From Puffinus mauretanicus (lineage: Eukaryota > Chordata > Aves > Procellariiformes > Procellariidae), in NCBI GenBank assembly GCA_023333565.1, contig JAJKFH010002178.1, forward strand, positions 930,001 to 994,000: a stretch of DNA of 64,000 bases, in the 5' to 3' direction. The first letter of the stretch is position 1; each line of letters opens with the position of its first letter. Shown here in pieces: positions 11,630-23,041 of this stretch. The translations under genes were made by a program, and so were the position numbers. The notes beneath the pieces were generated by a model. That model had not been told where the DNA came from, made no database searches, and worked only from the letters and a program-made list of their open reading frames with translations.

Positions 11630-11652
11630 ATGATATCATTGACCCTCCTCAG
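11630..11652 (+). other. Candidate 23 bp frame-breaking SEMA6A microexon
   Basis: A pyrimidine-rich acceptor (ccctgtcttttgcag, AG at 11628-11629) and a near-consensus donor (CAG|gtacgt) enclose 23 bp. In the SEMA6A frame these read D-D-I-I-D-P-P-Q. Unlike the neighbouring stalk exons it enters in phase 1 and leaves in phase 0. Spliced to 16762 it reaches TAG at 16777-16779, and spliced to 39578 it reaches TGA at 39581-39583; both stops precede the transmembrane segment. Whether it is really spliced is unknown. It may be a chance pair of splice sites. Confidence 0.35.
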
Positions 11653-12111
11653 GTACGTCCTGACAATATGGTCTCTAGGCAAGCCAGCTCTTCCTTTCAT
11701 GGGTTTAGTTGAAATACCTATTCTGATATACCCAGTGTTTCTTTTCACCTACCGTGGCAAAATACGAAAGGAAATGTGCTAGTCACCTCTATTGATCTTC
11801 CACATGGAGAGTGTAAAAAATTCCAGCATGAGGTAGTAAACCAGTCTCAGTAAACATGATCATGTTTGCTAACTGTAGTGACTGCTCTGAGTCATTTTTT
11901 TTCTTGAGAAAACTAAAATTTTATAAATGGTGCATTTTAATGTTATTAAGTACAGTTAAATGCATAAGTAAATGGTATTTCATAACAGATTAAATCTCAG
12001 AACACTGGGATATACCAGAATGCCAACCAAGTGAATGCTCAGGGTGCTTTTGGATCCAGTGGGCTAAATATATCCAAAGGCATCTGAAACTCCAGTTGCA
12101 AAAGAATCTTA

Positions 12112-12209
12112 AGGCCTGATTCCCTTGGTTTACTCCACTATAAATCAGCTCACTTCAACAGACTTAGTGCCAATCTGTAGCAGTGTGAATGAAAGGAGAA
12201 CCAAGCCCT
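12112..12209. repeat. Old palindromic MITE copy, nearly full length
   Basis: The left end AGGCCTGATTCCCTTGG and right end GGAGAACCAAGCCCTT are imperfect inverted repeats about 98 bp apart. The interior has TTTACTCCACTATAAATCAG and a diverged TTCAACAGACTTAG core, then GTGTGAATGAAAGGAGAA. This layout matches an abundant ancient sauropsid element with GGGCCTGATTC...GAATCAGGCCC termini. Identification is from remembered motif structure. Confidence 0.55.
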
Positions 12210-15200
12210 TAATCTTCCTATTCTTGGCATCAGCCTCCTCCTCAATCTGGCAGATGGGCTCCCTTTTCTGGGGCAGTCTCACGTGATCAGTTGTAAACAC
12301 GAGCAAAGTCCACACAGGTGACTGTTCAAGTGCATCCCTTTGACACCCAAGGAGAAGATAGCAGGCAGAAGGTCAGAGAGACATGAGGCAAGAGCCACAC
12401 CTTTAAACAAGGAGATTAGGCTAGATTCCTCTGCAAAATTGTAAGCTGCTTCAATTACCTTTGGAAACGTCAGTTCTTAGTGAACTGGGCCCTTATTTTA
12501 TCCCCTAGCCATAGTCCTTTCTCCCTCTGTAGTATTGATTTAGCCTTTCCCTCTAATTGTCTAATTAGGTTGCTATAGCTGTTAATAGGATAGTGTGCAG
12601 ACATCTTAACCTCTGAAATCCTAATGACTTGTGCATATTAGAGCAACTATCAAATACATACTGAATCCCTGTCTTTGTTTTAAACCTGAAAAAAACTCCT
12701 TGTATTTTACAAGTGCACTTCAGAATGAGCTGTAGCTACAGAAGTGCAGCCCTTCTACCCATACCCGTAGACACTGAGTGCTTTTACTCTCCTTCTGTTA
12801 CTTGATTATAGCACTCCAAATGAAAAGTTTTTGCAAATAATGGAAGCATCTAAAACAAATCTTTAAAAGTGTGTCTATTTTGGTTTTCACATGTTTGCTT
12901 TAAACAAAGAAGTTTGAAAAGCACTGTGTCTGCAGTTTTTCAGATGGATTGTTTTAAAACAAAGACGGTATTGTCTTTTTAGATGTTTAGGTGTTAACCG
13001 ATATTAACATAGAAGTACTGGACACATCTCAGATATGCTAAAGCCTCTTTAAATTGCAGTGAAGCCTATTTACACAGTCAGAGTGGTAAAAATGGTGTGA
13101 TGGAAAAAAAAGGCCCACTACGTGTTGCAAACTATACAGCACATTGTAAAGGTTAATAATGGCTGTGTGTGAGAGGTCCAGGACTGGGTTGCCTGCCACT
13201 TCAGTCTTTTCCTTGTTTATGAGAGAGACTTAACTAGCTCATACATTTGTGGTGCCACTCTGCTCAGAGGGACTGGCTGTTCAGGCACTTACAGGACACA
13301 GTGGCTGCTCTGCTTACAGGAGCGGCCACTGCCCGGTAATAAGCGTTTGCAGAATACAGCTCTAACACAAGTGGGACAGGCTATTAAGGTCTAATCTGCT
13401 CCTGCCCTGCTTCCTCAAAATCAAATGGAAGAAAGTTTATCTCAATTATGTGTGGAAGGTTGTTTCTCAGTGTGTACTAGACTAACACATTAGTAACAGA
13501 GCGAATAGACTGATTTCTTGTGTTTGTGTGAAACCCTTCTCTACCTAACAACCATCTGGCACACATTAATATCTTCACAAAGCCTTAGCTTTCCATTACG
13601 AAGAAGTTCTCAATGTATTTGCAGCATATGTTTCAGGAAATCTTTTTCTCAGAAAACGTGTCCCTTAGGCATATATTTCCTGTAGATTACTGTATTAAGA
13701 AATGTTTTTCTTTAACCATACTTATGGCTTTTCCTTAGAATTCCCCTTTTAAGCACACCTAAAGTGCAAGTGTCTGGACAGAGATATGGGCATATAAATG
13801 CATATCAAACACAGGCATAAAATATGATTGCTACTTGGCAAGATTTTCTTCTCTTTTACCTTCTTATCAAGCTATGACTAATTGCTTTCTTATGTTGAGT
13901 GCAGCACTATTTGTAGGCTGACCAAATACTGTACGCATTATTGCGGTTGCTGAATGGGGTATTAACTTGGAGAATGGAACCCCATGAATGCTGGCACTGT
14001 GGTTTAGTCCTTAGGGAAAAGAAGACTTGGAAATCTCATAATTTCCATTTTTCTGGCCTGTTCTCTGTCCCATTATTTCTCCTATTTCTTTGGGATGAGC
14101 ACAGGAGTTGACAAACGTGAAATGGGATAGGGGTGAAAGCTTTCACCCTCCAGCGTATTCTTGTTTCAGGAGGGCACATGTTTTCAGTCGCAGGACCTCT
14201 ACCTGTCCTTTTGGCAAGTCCTGCTGCAGGACTGCTGTGGAGCAGGCAGCACATTTGGATCGGAGTCCATCATCCATCTAACTGTGTGTTACCAATGCTC
14301 CCAGCCATGCTGTGGCTTATGAAAACTTCTTAGAAGTGGATAACATTTGGCTTCTCTTTTCCATCTGAGCGACATTAAAAATTCTGTCTTCAACAAAATA
14401 CAGCCTCTAATTCACCGTGTTAAAGAAAGATGGCTGGGGGAAACCACACTTCCTACCATGAGAGGCAAAAAATAATACAGTGCCCTTGTCTCAGTATAAG
14501 CCTTCAGCCTGAGGTCCAGAGTTAAATTGTGTTGATGATTAGCTATAGTAGCTGAAGGTTGGCTCCGTGGTGAGAATGCTGTGAATCTGACCAATTTTCC
14601 CTCCTAAGCGTACCAGTCACAGGAGTTAGTTGTGTCCATGTCCTATGCAAAACACAGTCCAAAGTGTTGCCACGTATAATCCTGTGCAGTAAATCAAAAG
14701 GGCTCCTTGAAAAATATATGGAGGAGCACAGACATTTTCTTCCTCTGTAAGAAGATTAATATTCAGCAGGACTTCTTTAAATCGTAGCAGCATCTTAGTA
14801 GAAGCTGCAGCTTTTTTGCTGACTTCATCGGTAGTTCAACCCCATGAAGATGGTGAAAGGGCTGGATAAAATGAAACACATGGGTGCATCGAAAAACTTG
14901 GGAGCATTGGTGGCCAACATTTAGATTTTTGATTGCTAGAGTGAAATTGGGGACCTAGGTTCATCAGCTCTCTATGCGCTTCTGAGAGCTGGGGCTGGAT
15001 GGTGTTAGAAGCCATCTAAAGCAGCCTTTTTGAGATACGGCTTCTGAAAGCTTTATGCTTATCCAGTCACTGTTTAAAATAACATACAGAAGCACAGTCT
15101 CTACCAGCCCAGCTCTGTTCCTTCGCTGTGAGGCTCTAAATTTGGGCTCCTTGTGTTGCTCTATCTCTGCCCCAGTGAGTCTCATATTATTTTTCTGAGC

Positions 15201-16761
15201 AGTGAAACAACATCAAGGGAAGGAGCGGGCAGAGGGTCACTGCCAGGGCAGTCTGTAGCCTGGTGATTGGACTCCTCTCCAAGGGAGACTCACATGTAAG
15301 GGAGGAAAATTAATTTGTGAGGCTGTTAAAAATGAGGCAGGAGAAAGGAGGGCTGCTGTCAATCTGTTTGGCAGTATCGGAAGAGAAAGCATTATCTGCC
15401 ATTCTGTCTGTGAATAATCTGATTCTGTTAGTTTGTGTTTGAGCATGTTTCAGAATCCCTCTTTTGATAAGCTCTTTCAGGAAAGTAGGTAAAGGGAAAT
15501 ACAGTTACTCCACGTCAAATTAACCAGGCTCAGAGCTGCTTGAGTCCTGCTGAAAATCACTCATTTAGGTGTATGTGCCGAAAGGGAACTTTCAGAGGCG
15601 TGTGCGTTTTTAAGGTCAAAATGTGGTGTGGATGGAGTTTCGGTGGCTCCTCCCCAGCAGCGACAGAACAGCCTGAGCCACTGGGAGGTCCAGGCTGGAG
15701 CCATCTTTCAGAGACTGTAGACTCCAAGCACGCCAAGCATTTTGGGTGCTGATGTACTTTTCAGGATCTAGCTGAAAAGGACATATGAATCTACAAACAC
15801 GTCTCTGCCCCAGCCAAACTGCTGTTAAAATTGTGTGGTGTTCCCAGCAGGGCATGTCCTGTGAGCGTGCTGTTTGTCTGGGTGTATTTGATCGGTGAGG
15901 AACTTGTCAGTCTTATTCAGGACAGCAGTGACAATGTCTAGAGTAGTTGTAATGGAAAAAGGGCATGCGAGACCTCTGTCCTAAGAGGAGGCTGTGGCAG
16001 CAGCTGCTGGAGTCAGGGGTTCTTGGGCAGATCCAGTAGTAAGGCATTGTTTTCACTGTCACTGAGCAGAAATTATGTTTGGTTTCATGCTTATCTCAGA
16101 ACCGTTTTGGACTATCAGCTCAGACAGGACCAATGGCAAGGGTACAAGTGTGTGCGAGCGGCTGACGGGCCCTACATGTTTGCCATCCGGAGGGCAATGC
16201 CGCAGTGTGAACACACCGGTGCTGGGCAGTCCTTCATTCCCCTGAGGGCTCGGGGCAGAGAGCCACTGACATCAACATTTTGTAGCTCTGCTGCCATTCC
16301 CCTTCAGTTTCAGCCATTTTAGAATTGGTTCCATTTTAAATTGGTTTTAAAATTGCTTTCTAACTAAGCCAGTACCAGACAGCATGGGCTGACACTTCAG
16401 TGTCAGTCAGGCATGTGTGTACTGAATCCAGCCAAAGGATGCTTGACTCGGATGAAGTGTGCTTACCCTCTTCAACACGCATTTAACTCTGTTGAGTAAA
16501 AGCACGCAACTGCGAGCTCAGCGGCAGCCCGAGGCGTGTGTGCACCTCTTAACATCCTCTGCCTGACTGATCTGGGAGGTTCAAATGCTCTGTTTCCTTG
16601 GGGCGATGTGTCGAAGGACTTTTGAAACATTGCTCAGCCTAAGACAAGGTGTTCGCCCTTCACGGAAGAAAAGCAGTGCGTGCATTCCTGAGCATGGTGA
16701 GGTAGCGTGGTAAGTGACTAATGAGACTTGTCTTCCCTACCTGTATTTATAATGTAAACAG

Positions 16762-16926
16762 GACACTCCAGTTCCCTAGTCCCAAGCACCACCACTTCTG
16801 ACTCTCGCGCTCGACAGGGTTATGATGCTAGGGGACGCATGCTGGATTGGAAGGATCCGCTTGGTTCATCTGAAAATACAGATCCATATGTGGCAGTTTC
16901 ATCCCATAATCATCAAGACAAGAAGG
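16762..16926 (+). CDS. SEMA6A: SEMA6A 165 bp stalk exon (alternative cassette)
   Basis: The exon is 165 bp. Its acceptor is aatgtaaacag (AG at 16760-16761) and its donor is G|gtaagg after 16926. The reading is GHSSSLVPSTTTSDSRARQG, YDARGRMLDWKDPLG, SSENTDPYVAVSSHNHQD, KK and a split Gly. It is a Ser/Thr-rich extracellular stalk between the PSI domain and the membrane. A human isoform lacking the equivalent 55 residues exists as I recall, so the exon is likely skippable; phase 1-1 allows this in frame. Differences from the mammalian sequence cluster in the middle of the exon, suggesting weak constraint there. Confidence 0.93.
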
Positions 16927-17424
16927 GTAAGGCCTTGGAAATGACGTCCTGTGGTGAGGAGGGAGGGGGGGAGGACTAAAGTGTAACTGCTTCCAGCTGG
17001 CTCGGAGTAACATGTAATAAAACTCCTGTGCTATAATTAAAAGCTTATCGTAAAGCCTGAAACTAAACAGCCAATCTCAGACTCAGTCCTAGATAATTCA
17101 CTGCCTGAGGAAACCACACAAAACAAACAGAAGTGTATGCCTTTGCAGTGTGTGTTGTGCATGTGTACGGGAAGAAGGGAAACAGTGGGGATTTAGCTCT
17201 CTTTAAACTTGATCTCCCCCGTTGTCTGGCAGAGAAAGATCCATGGCTTCCCATTGTTCTTAAGGGTGCACTTTTATATTGCCTTGTTGTCTGAATTCCT
17301 AGGGCAGCACAGCAGATTTCAGCTAATTTCACGTTGTTTCTGTCTCTCGACAACAGACAGAGGCACTGAAGGTCTGCTCTAGTTTAACCATTGAAGTAAA
17401 ACTGACACTAGTCCTAGCCACTGG

Positions 17425-17470
17425 GCCTAAGTCCCACTGCCTTCAGTGAGACCTGAGCATCAAATACTTT
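17425..17470. repeat. Possible MITE relic fragment
   Basis: GGGCCTAAGTCCCACTGCC followed by TTCAGTGAGACCTGAGCATC resembles the TTAAGTCCCATTGACTTTCA-type interior of old sauropsid palindromic repeats. It is short and diverged. Confidence 0.3.
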
Positions 17471-18016
17471 TGATAGTGTGGGCTGAGGAGGTCATCAGCA
17501 TATTTTAAAAGATACAGAGGTGACTGCTAGTGGAGAGAGATTCTGCGTTGCGTTTTTAAAGCACCAAAAGGTTAGGATTTAGGTGTTGTTTGATAGTGCT
17601 CAGCCCTGTGCTGAAGCACAGTTGGGTCTAATACAAGTGACAGCCCTGTCATTTGGCCTCCAGTCCACCTTTGCTATACATACAGAGAATCAGGCAGAGA
17701 ATTACCTAAATTTGCCACTTAAATGTGCTTAGAGAAGGAGCTTTCCTCCACTCTAAGGATGGTGGTGCCCCCTCATTCCATCTTGGCCCTCCATCATTCT
17801 CCCAGCTCCTTTTAATCTGTGTCTCAAAGAGGTTAAAATGGTTCCTTTGTAAATAGGGGACTTCTTAGGTTCAAATAGCTCCACTGCCGAGAGAGATCTT
17901 CTCCAGGGTGTTCTTGGATTGCTTCTTTCAATCTCTTCTTTGTTGAAGATGTTTCGCTCTGTATGGACTAATTAAGTACTCAGTGGGCCAGGGGGAGGAT
18001 GAGTATGACCAAAACT

Positions 18017-18085
18017 CACTTGCTGAGTGGTTAGGGCACTCACCAGGGGCAAGAACACACATGAGCTTCAGTCCTTTCTGCTATG
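18017..18085 (+). repeat. Possible tRNA-derived SINE head
   Basis: The stretch GCTGAGTGGTTAGGGCACTC resembles a pol III A box region (TGGTTAGGGCAC), and about 40 bp downstream GAGCTTCAGTCC resembles a degraded B box (GGTTCRANTCC). The order and spacing fit the tRNA-like head of an old SINE rather than a functional tRNA: there is no cloverleaf with matched acceptor stem. The body and family are unassigned. Confidence 0.35.
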
Positions 18086-21000
18086 AATACTTGATATAAA
18101 ACACTTAAAATATTAATTGAAATGTGGATTCCAGTCTCTATTGTTCATGCATTTTACATGAAAAACTCATTAGACAAAAGCATCAGCTGTTCCTGGAGAA
18201 GCTACTGGCATGCCAGACCTGCTGCTTTGCGTTGTCTGCCCAAACTAGTAGGTTACTAAATCATACTCGATCCCCTTCGTCTGACGCAGTGAATCTTGAA
18301 TTCTCTGCATTGGCTGTGAAGACTTTCAGCAGGGGGTAATGAGCACGTTAACATTGCAGAACAGTCTTCAGCAGAGCTGCACGAACAGCTCGCGGCGGTC
18401 TGGACACAGACTGTGAACTCAGCGCCTGTTATTCACTACAGTCCCAGATACGGTGCCTCCCACAGTCCTGGGATATCCTGGATTTCTCACTGAACTCCCC
18501 AGGACTGACCTCGAAGAGCCTTCACGGCTAGGAACTGTGGGCATCACCTGGCTGGGCCAGCAGAGACAAAGCCTGAAGCACTTTTCCAGCTAAGTGGGCC
18601 AGTCAAAGTAGGCAGGAGATGCGCTAAAATTTCCTGAGATGCCATGGCGAACATTAATCTAAAGCCTTGTCTTTTAGGCTTGATGGCAGGAAATGGAATA
18701 TGAAGATCGGAATTCCCTCAGGCAGAGGATGCGAACTTGTCTCCCACCTCCCAGCAATGAGCTTTTCCTATAAAAAAAGGGAAAAACTGCCATTTGCTCT
18801 TCTTCCTTCAGCTGGATTTTAGAAGTGGCCCCTGTTCGAACAATTTTTTTCAGAGCTTGATCCTGTAGACATTCTGGGAGAATAACTGCAAATCCAAAGC
18901 AAAAAACTTAATTTCTAGAACCTGCTCAGGCTTACATGTGAGTTAAGCACAGAGCTCTTCTGCACCCTGCAGACCCATGGGCAGAGGAAGAATTTCAGGC
19001 AGCTGCAATACTCAAACTCAAAACCATAACTTAGGGTGCAAGGGACTGAGGGTGCTGAAGAGGAAAGCTCAGATTCCTAATTCATGCTTAAGCTCAGTTT
19101 GAGATATCGACCTCATTTTTCTAATTCCCCAGCCCTTGCTCTTCAGCTGTAGAAGGGCAATTCAGAAAAAGTGATTTCTGGGTATCACATATGTAGAGGA
19201 GGGAAGGCAAATAAGCCTGCATGCTCTTCTAAAGATGGCATGTGATTTATCTAGCACTCCTCTTTCCTCTCAGCAATAAATTAGTGATAATGCTGACAGC
19301 CAAAAAATACGGCTTTTTTCTTTTTCTGTCCAGTCTGTTATTAACATCTGGTATTCAAAATGCTTGAGGTGAGGTGACATTTCTTAGAAAATCCAGTGTT
19401 CCCTCTTCTGAAAGTAAGTGGTAGCTTTCTCTCCTCCACGTGAGAGAAGGGGATGACATTAAGCAAATTTGATGAGGAAGGAAGGAAGAGATCCTTGAAC
19501 CCAGCTCTTCTGCTGGCGTCAGACAGGGGAGCAGTGTCAGAAACCACCAATAGTGGAAGATCTGGCCCTTTATGTACCCAGAGGAATGTGGAGACATGTA
19601 TGCATTGTGATGGCACTATTTGTTATGTGTGGATCCCTACTTCACAAATCTTTTGAGACGCAGTGCTTAATAGATGGAAAGCTAGCTCTTAAAAGCATCT
19701 TGTATGCCAGTAGCAGCTTCCAGAAGAGCACGCAGTGAAAATATTAATAAATGTGTAGCTGTTGGATTCTAATCATTTTCACTTCAATTCACTGACTGAT
19801 GAGGTGGCTTACATTCAATAGTTCCCTCCCCAGGGAGTGATGGTTACCAGAGAGCCTTATTAGCACTTGACAGGGTCATTTAAATATCTTGCATTCTTTG
19901 GTGCCTAATTATGAATATTGACAAAGCTGGAAGCAGTCTACACACAATCAAAACAATGGCGGCAGAGGTGACCGCATGGTTGTTTACCATTACCATCTAC
20001 TTGTGTGTTGTTACTCCTTGCCTTGCCCAGTCAGAGCCGGTTGGCTCCAAAATTACTATTGATTTGTTTTAAAAGGGCAAAGGAAAGAGTTCTTACACAA
20101 AATTAAATCAGAAAATGTTACGCTTACTATCCTTTTACCAAGATTTTGTTTTCACTTTTGCTGTAATTTCTTTTACTTTCAAACATTCACAGAGAAAAAA
20201 TATTCTCTTTTTTTTTTTAACATTTTCACTTTGTTTTGCAAGGTGCTTTGTGGTGTTCTTCATTGGTTGTGTCTAATCCTTTGGACAGTGTTTTCTTTCT
20301 TTTCCTGTGCTTACAAATTACTTCGTACTGATTGTACTAATTGTACAGAATCCACTTGCTGCTTTCTTTTCTGTAACACGGGTGCTTTGATGATGTCACA
20401 TCCATCCATATGCTTCACTTTTAATTCAGTGCAGGCATCTTGGGGAATATCTGTGGGGGCGTGAAGAGGGGGTTCTTTAAAAAGGTTGACTCATGGGAAT
20501 GTGACATTTCTGTGCCACAGCTTTAGTAGCTAAATATACTCTGGGATTGTTGTTTCTGAGCTACATCACATTTCTTGCCAAGATGAAAATGTGTAGTGCA
20601 AGCCATAGAGTGGGACCTATGCATTGCCATCACACTGGCATTTTCATCTTGGCCATTAAGGAATCTGCCCTTCCTATTGCAGAACAAAAAAAAAAAGATC
20701 AGCTCTGATTGGGCAAACTGCACCCTTCTTTCCTCTTCTCCTCTGACTCCTCCCCAGGAAAAAAAAAAAAAAGTAAAAGAAAAAAAACATGTTCTAGAGT
20801 ATGTTTATGTTTTGTTCCCTTCTGTGTTTTAGTGTTAATTTAATTGTGTGTTTCTCACCTTTGCCGAAACAGTTTCCCTAACCTCGCCATCTAACCTTCC
20901 CCCCTGCTGCCATTGTACTTGGTCTCCCTCCCTCTGCAGTTGTGATGCTCCTCCTGTGGAGCACTCCAAGGCTTTACCCTCTACACCCCAGTAGTGCTGT

Positions 21001-23027
21001 AGTGCTGTGTCTCTCTGTAGTCCTACTAACGAAGGGGGGAGTAGATACGTGCTGATCGTAGAGAGGCCTACGTGAAGAAAACAAAGTGATTTTCTTCAGG
21101 AATAGCTGGTCTTGCCCCTCATTACCCCGCTGCCCTTCTCTGCTGCCTCCTGTCCTTCTTACCTCCCTTCAGAAATGCTTCATGCCTTTCAAGTCCTGGG
21201 TTCATTAGCACAAATGCAGCCAACTGCTCAGTCTTCTCACTCGTTCCCTAAGTGCCTGGAGCTTGCCTTATAATCACAGTGTTGATAAATTGGTTGCAAA
21301 TTCAGCTTGTGATTTTGTGGTCCTGCTACAGCTTCTTCTCCACAGCATTCAGGTGGACATGGCTGAGCTGGGCACTGAATGACAAAAGTGTAGCGTTCCT
21401 GTTATCAGGCTTAGTGTTTGTATTCTTACCTGTCTCAACACTCATTAAGTGAAGATTATGAGGTGGTACCTCCTTTCCTTAACAAGTCTTTTGTCGATAT
21501 CCAAGTAACAATGATAAAAAGCTGATTAGAAGCAGGATGTGTTGGACACAGTTTACAGAGCTAAGAGTTGCTGGTGTATTTGGATCTCAAGAACGCTCCT
21601 GTAGATACTATCTAGTAGAACCTATTATTTTATAGATTGTAAAATCTATATTGGTATTATTAATAACTGCAGCCCTTCCTCTGGTGCAGAATTAGATATC
21701 ATTAGCAATAGTCAGCTCCTCTATTTGGAGAGAGCTGTGCTATTGGGGAGCCCAAGGGCTGTTCATTTCAACACCTGACTCCAGAAGGTATTTCATACTG
21801 TACACAAGTGGCAGTGTTACTAAATTTTACTGTGATTATTGCTACTTGAAAGATTTGCCAAGTGCTGACAATGCTTGTCTTCCGGGGAGTCTGCAAATGT
21901 TCAGGCAGATTCTGCTGCAGTGAGACAGAATTATATGAAACTTTTCAGGTACAGTTATGATAAAAAATTTTAAGTGCTGATTTAACAATATACTTTACAA
22001 GTAGACATGAAACGAGAGGAAAAAAATCTGTGGCAAAGCAAAGCTTTGGACTCTTTTGCATAAATTAAACAACTGGTGTTCATCATGGGAGGGATGAGTT
22101 TTGCACCAGGAAGAACATTTGCAGAGTATGTTTTTACACAAAAATGTTGTTATATGCTAATATGTGCAAAGATCTAAAAGATTCAAAGCGTCTTTTATCA
22201 GAGGAAGCAGGGAGAAGTTGTTATCATCCTGCTGGCATTTTGTAGTAATTCAGAAGAGGATTTAAAGTGACACAAAATTTGTCAAAACTTATCCTTTGAG
22301 TCAGTGTTTACAGGTCTGAGGGGGAGGGCTTGGATTTTCAAGGTGAAGCAAATACTCTGTATTTGATCTGTATCATCGTCCTGGCCCTGTCAGAAGGAAC
22401 TGACTGATCGTAAAAAAAGTGTTAGGCTAGTGGGAGAAGGAGTTGCACCATAGTCAGTTCTGCCTGGACAGGGCTTGGGAAGAGCTATAAACTCAAAGCA
22501 TGTGTGCCTGGAGGAAGCTACACAAACATTGCTATTCTTTTCCATGTCTCAAACCATTGTACGCACAAACATAAAGCAGATTGCAAGTACTTTGCAGTTC
22601 ACTAACAGTTTCAGGTGCTGAGGAAACAATGAAGATCGCATCAGACAGGATCCTTCGCTTACTACACTTCTAAGTCTTTTGCCCACGGTCTAGTAAAAGA
22701 GTGATGTGAGAAAGGGTGTAGGGAATTTGCCCTCATTCTGTCTATGAGTCTGTAGCATTTGGCTCAGATTTGAAGTGAGAGGTGTGGTTACTCGGAGCTG
22801 TAGTGCTTCACAAAGGGATTTCACCTACACAAGACAAGGTGACATGGGACAGTCCATTTAAACTTTTACAGATCCACATCTAGATTAAAGCCTACTTACT
22901 TTTCCCATTAGGATTTAAACAGAGGTTGATTGGATGATCTGTGCTAAACAAAGCTTTATAGGTTTTTTTTCTAAAATGTTCTTAGGTAAATTAGCATCAG
23001 CTTACTGTAAACATCCCTGTTTCTTGC

Positions 23028-23041
23028 GGGGGGGGGGGGGG
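23028..23041 (+). repeat. Poly(G) run, 14 bases
   Basis: Fourteen consecutive G residues lie in an otherwise AT-rich intronic region. Such runs are rare, polymorphic and error-prone in sequencing. Confidence 0.95.

Larger units (their letters stand above)
9788..16761 (+). other. SEMA6A intron (7.0 kb)
   Basis: This intron carries several probable MITE relics (9892-10000, 10685-10735, 12112-12209) and the 23 bp candidate microexon at 11630-11652. The remainder is unique sequence with no coding region I can support. Confidence 0.8.
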
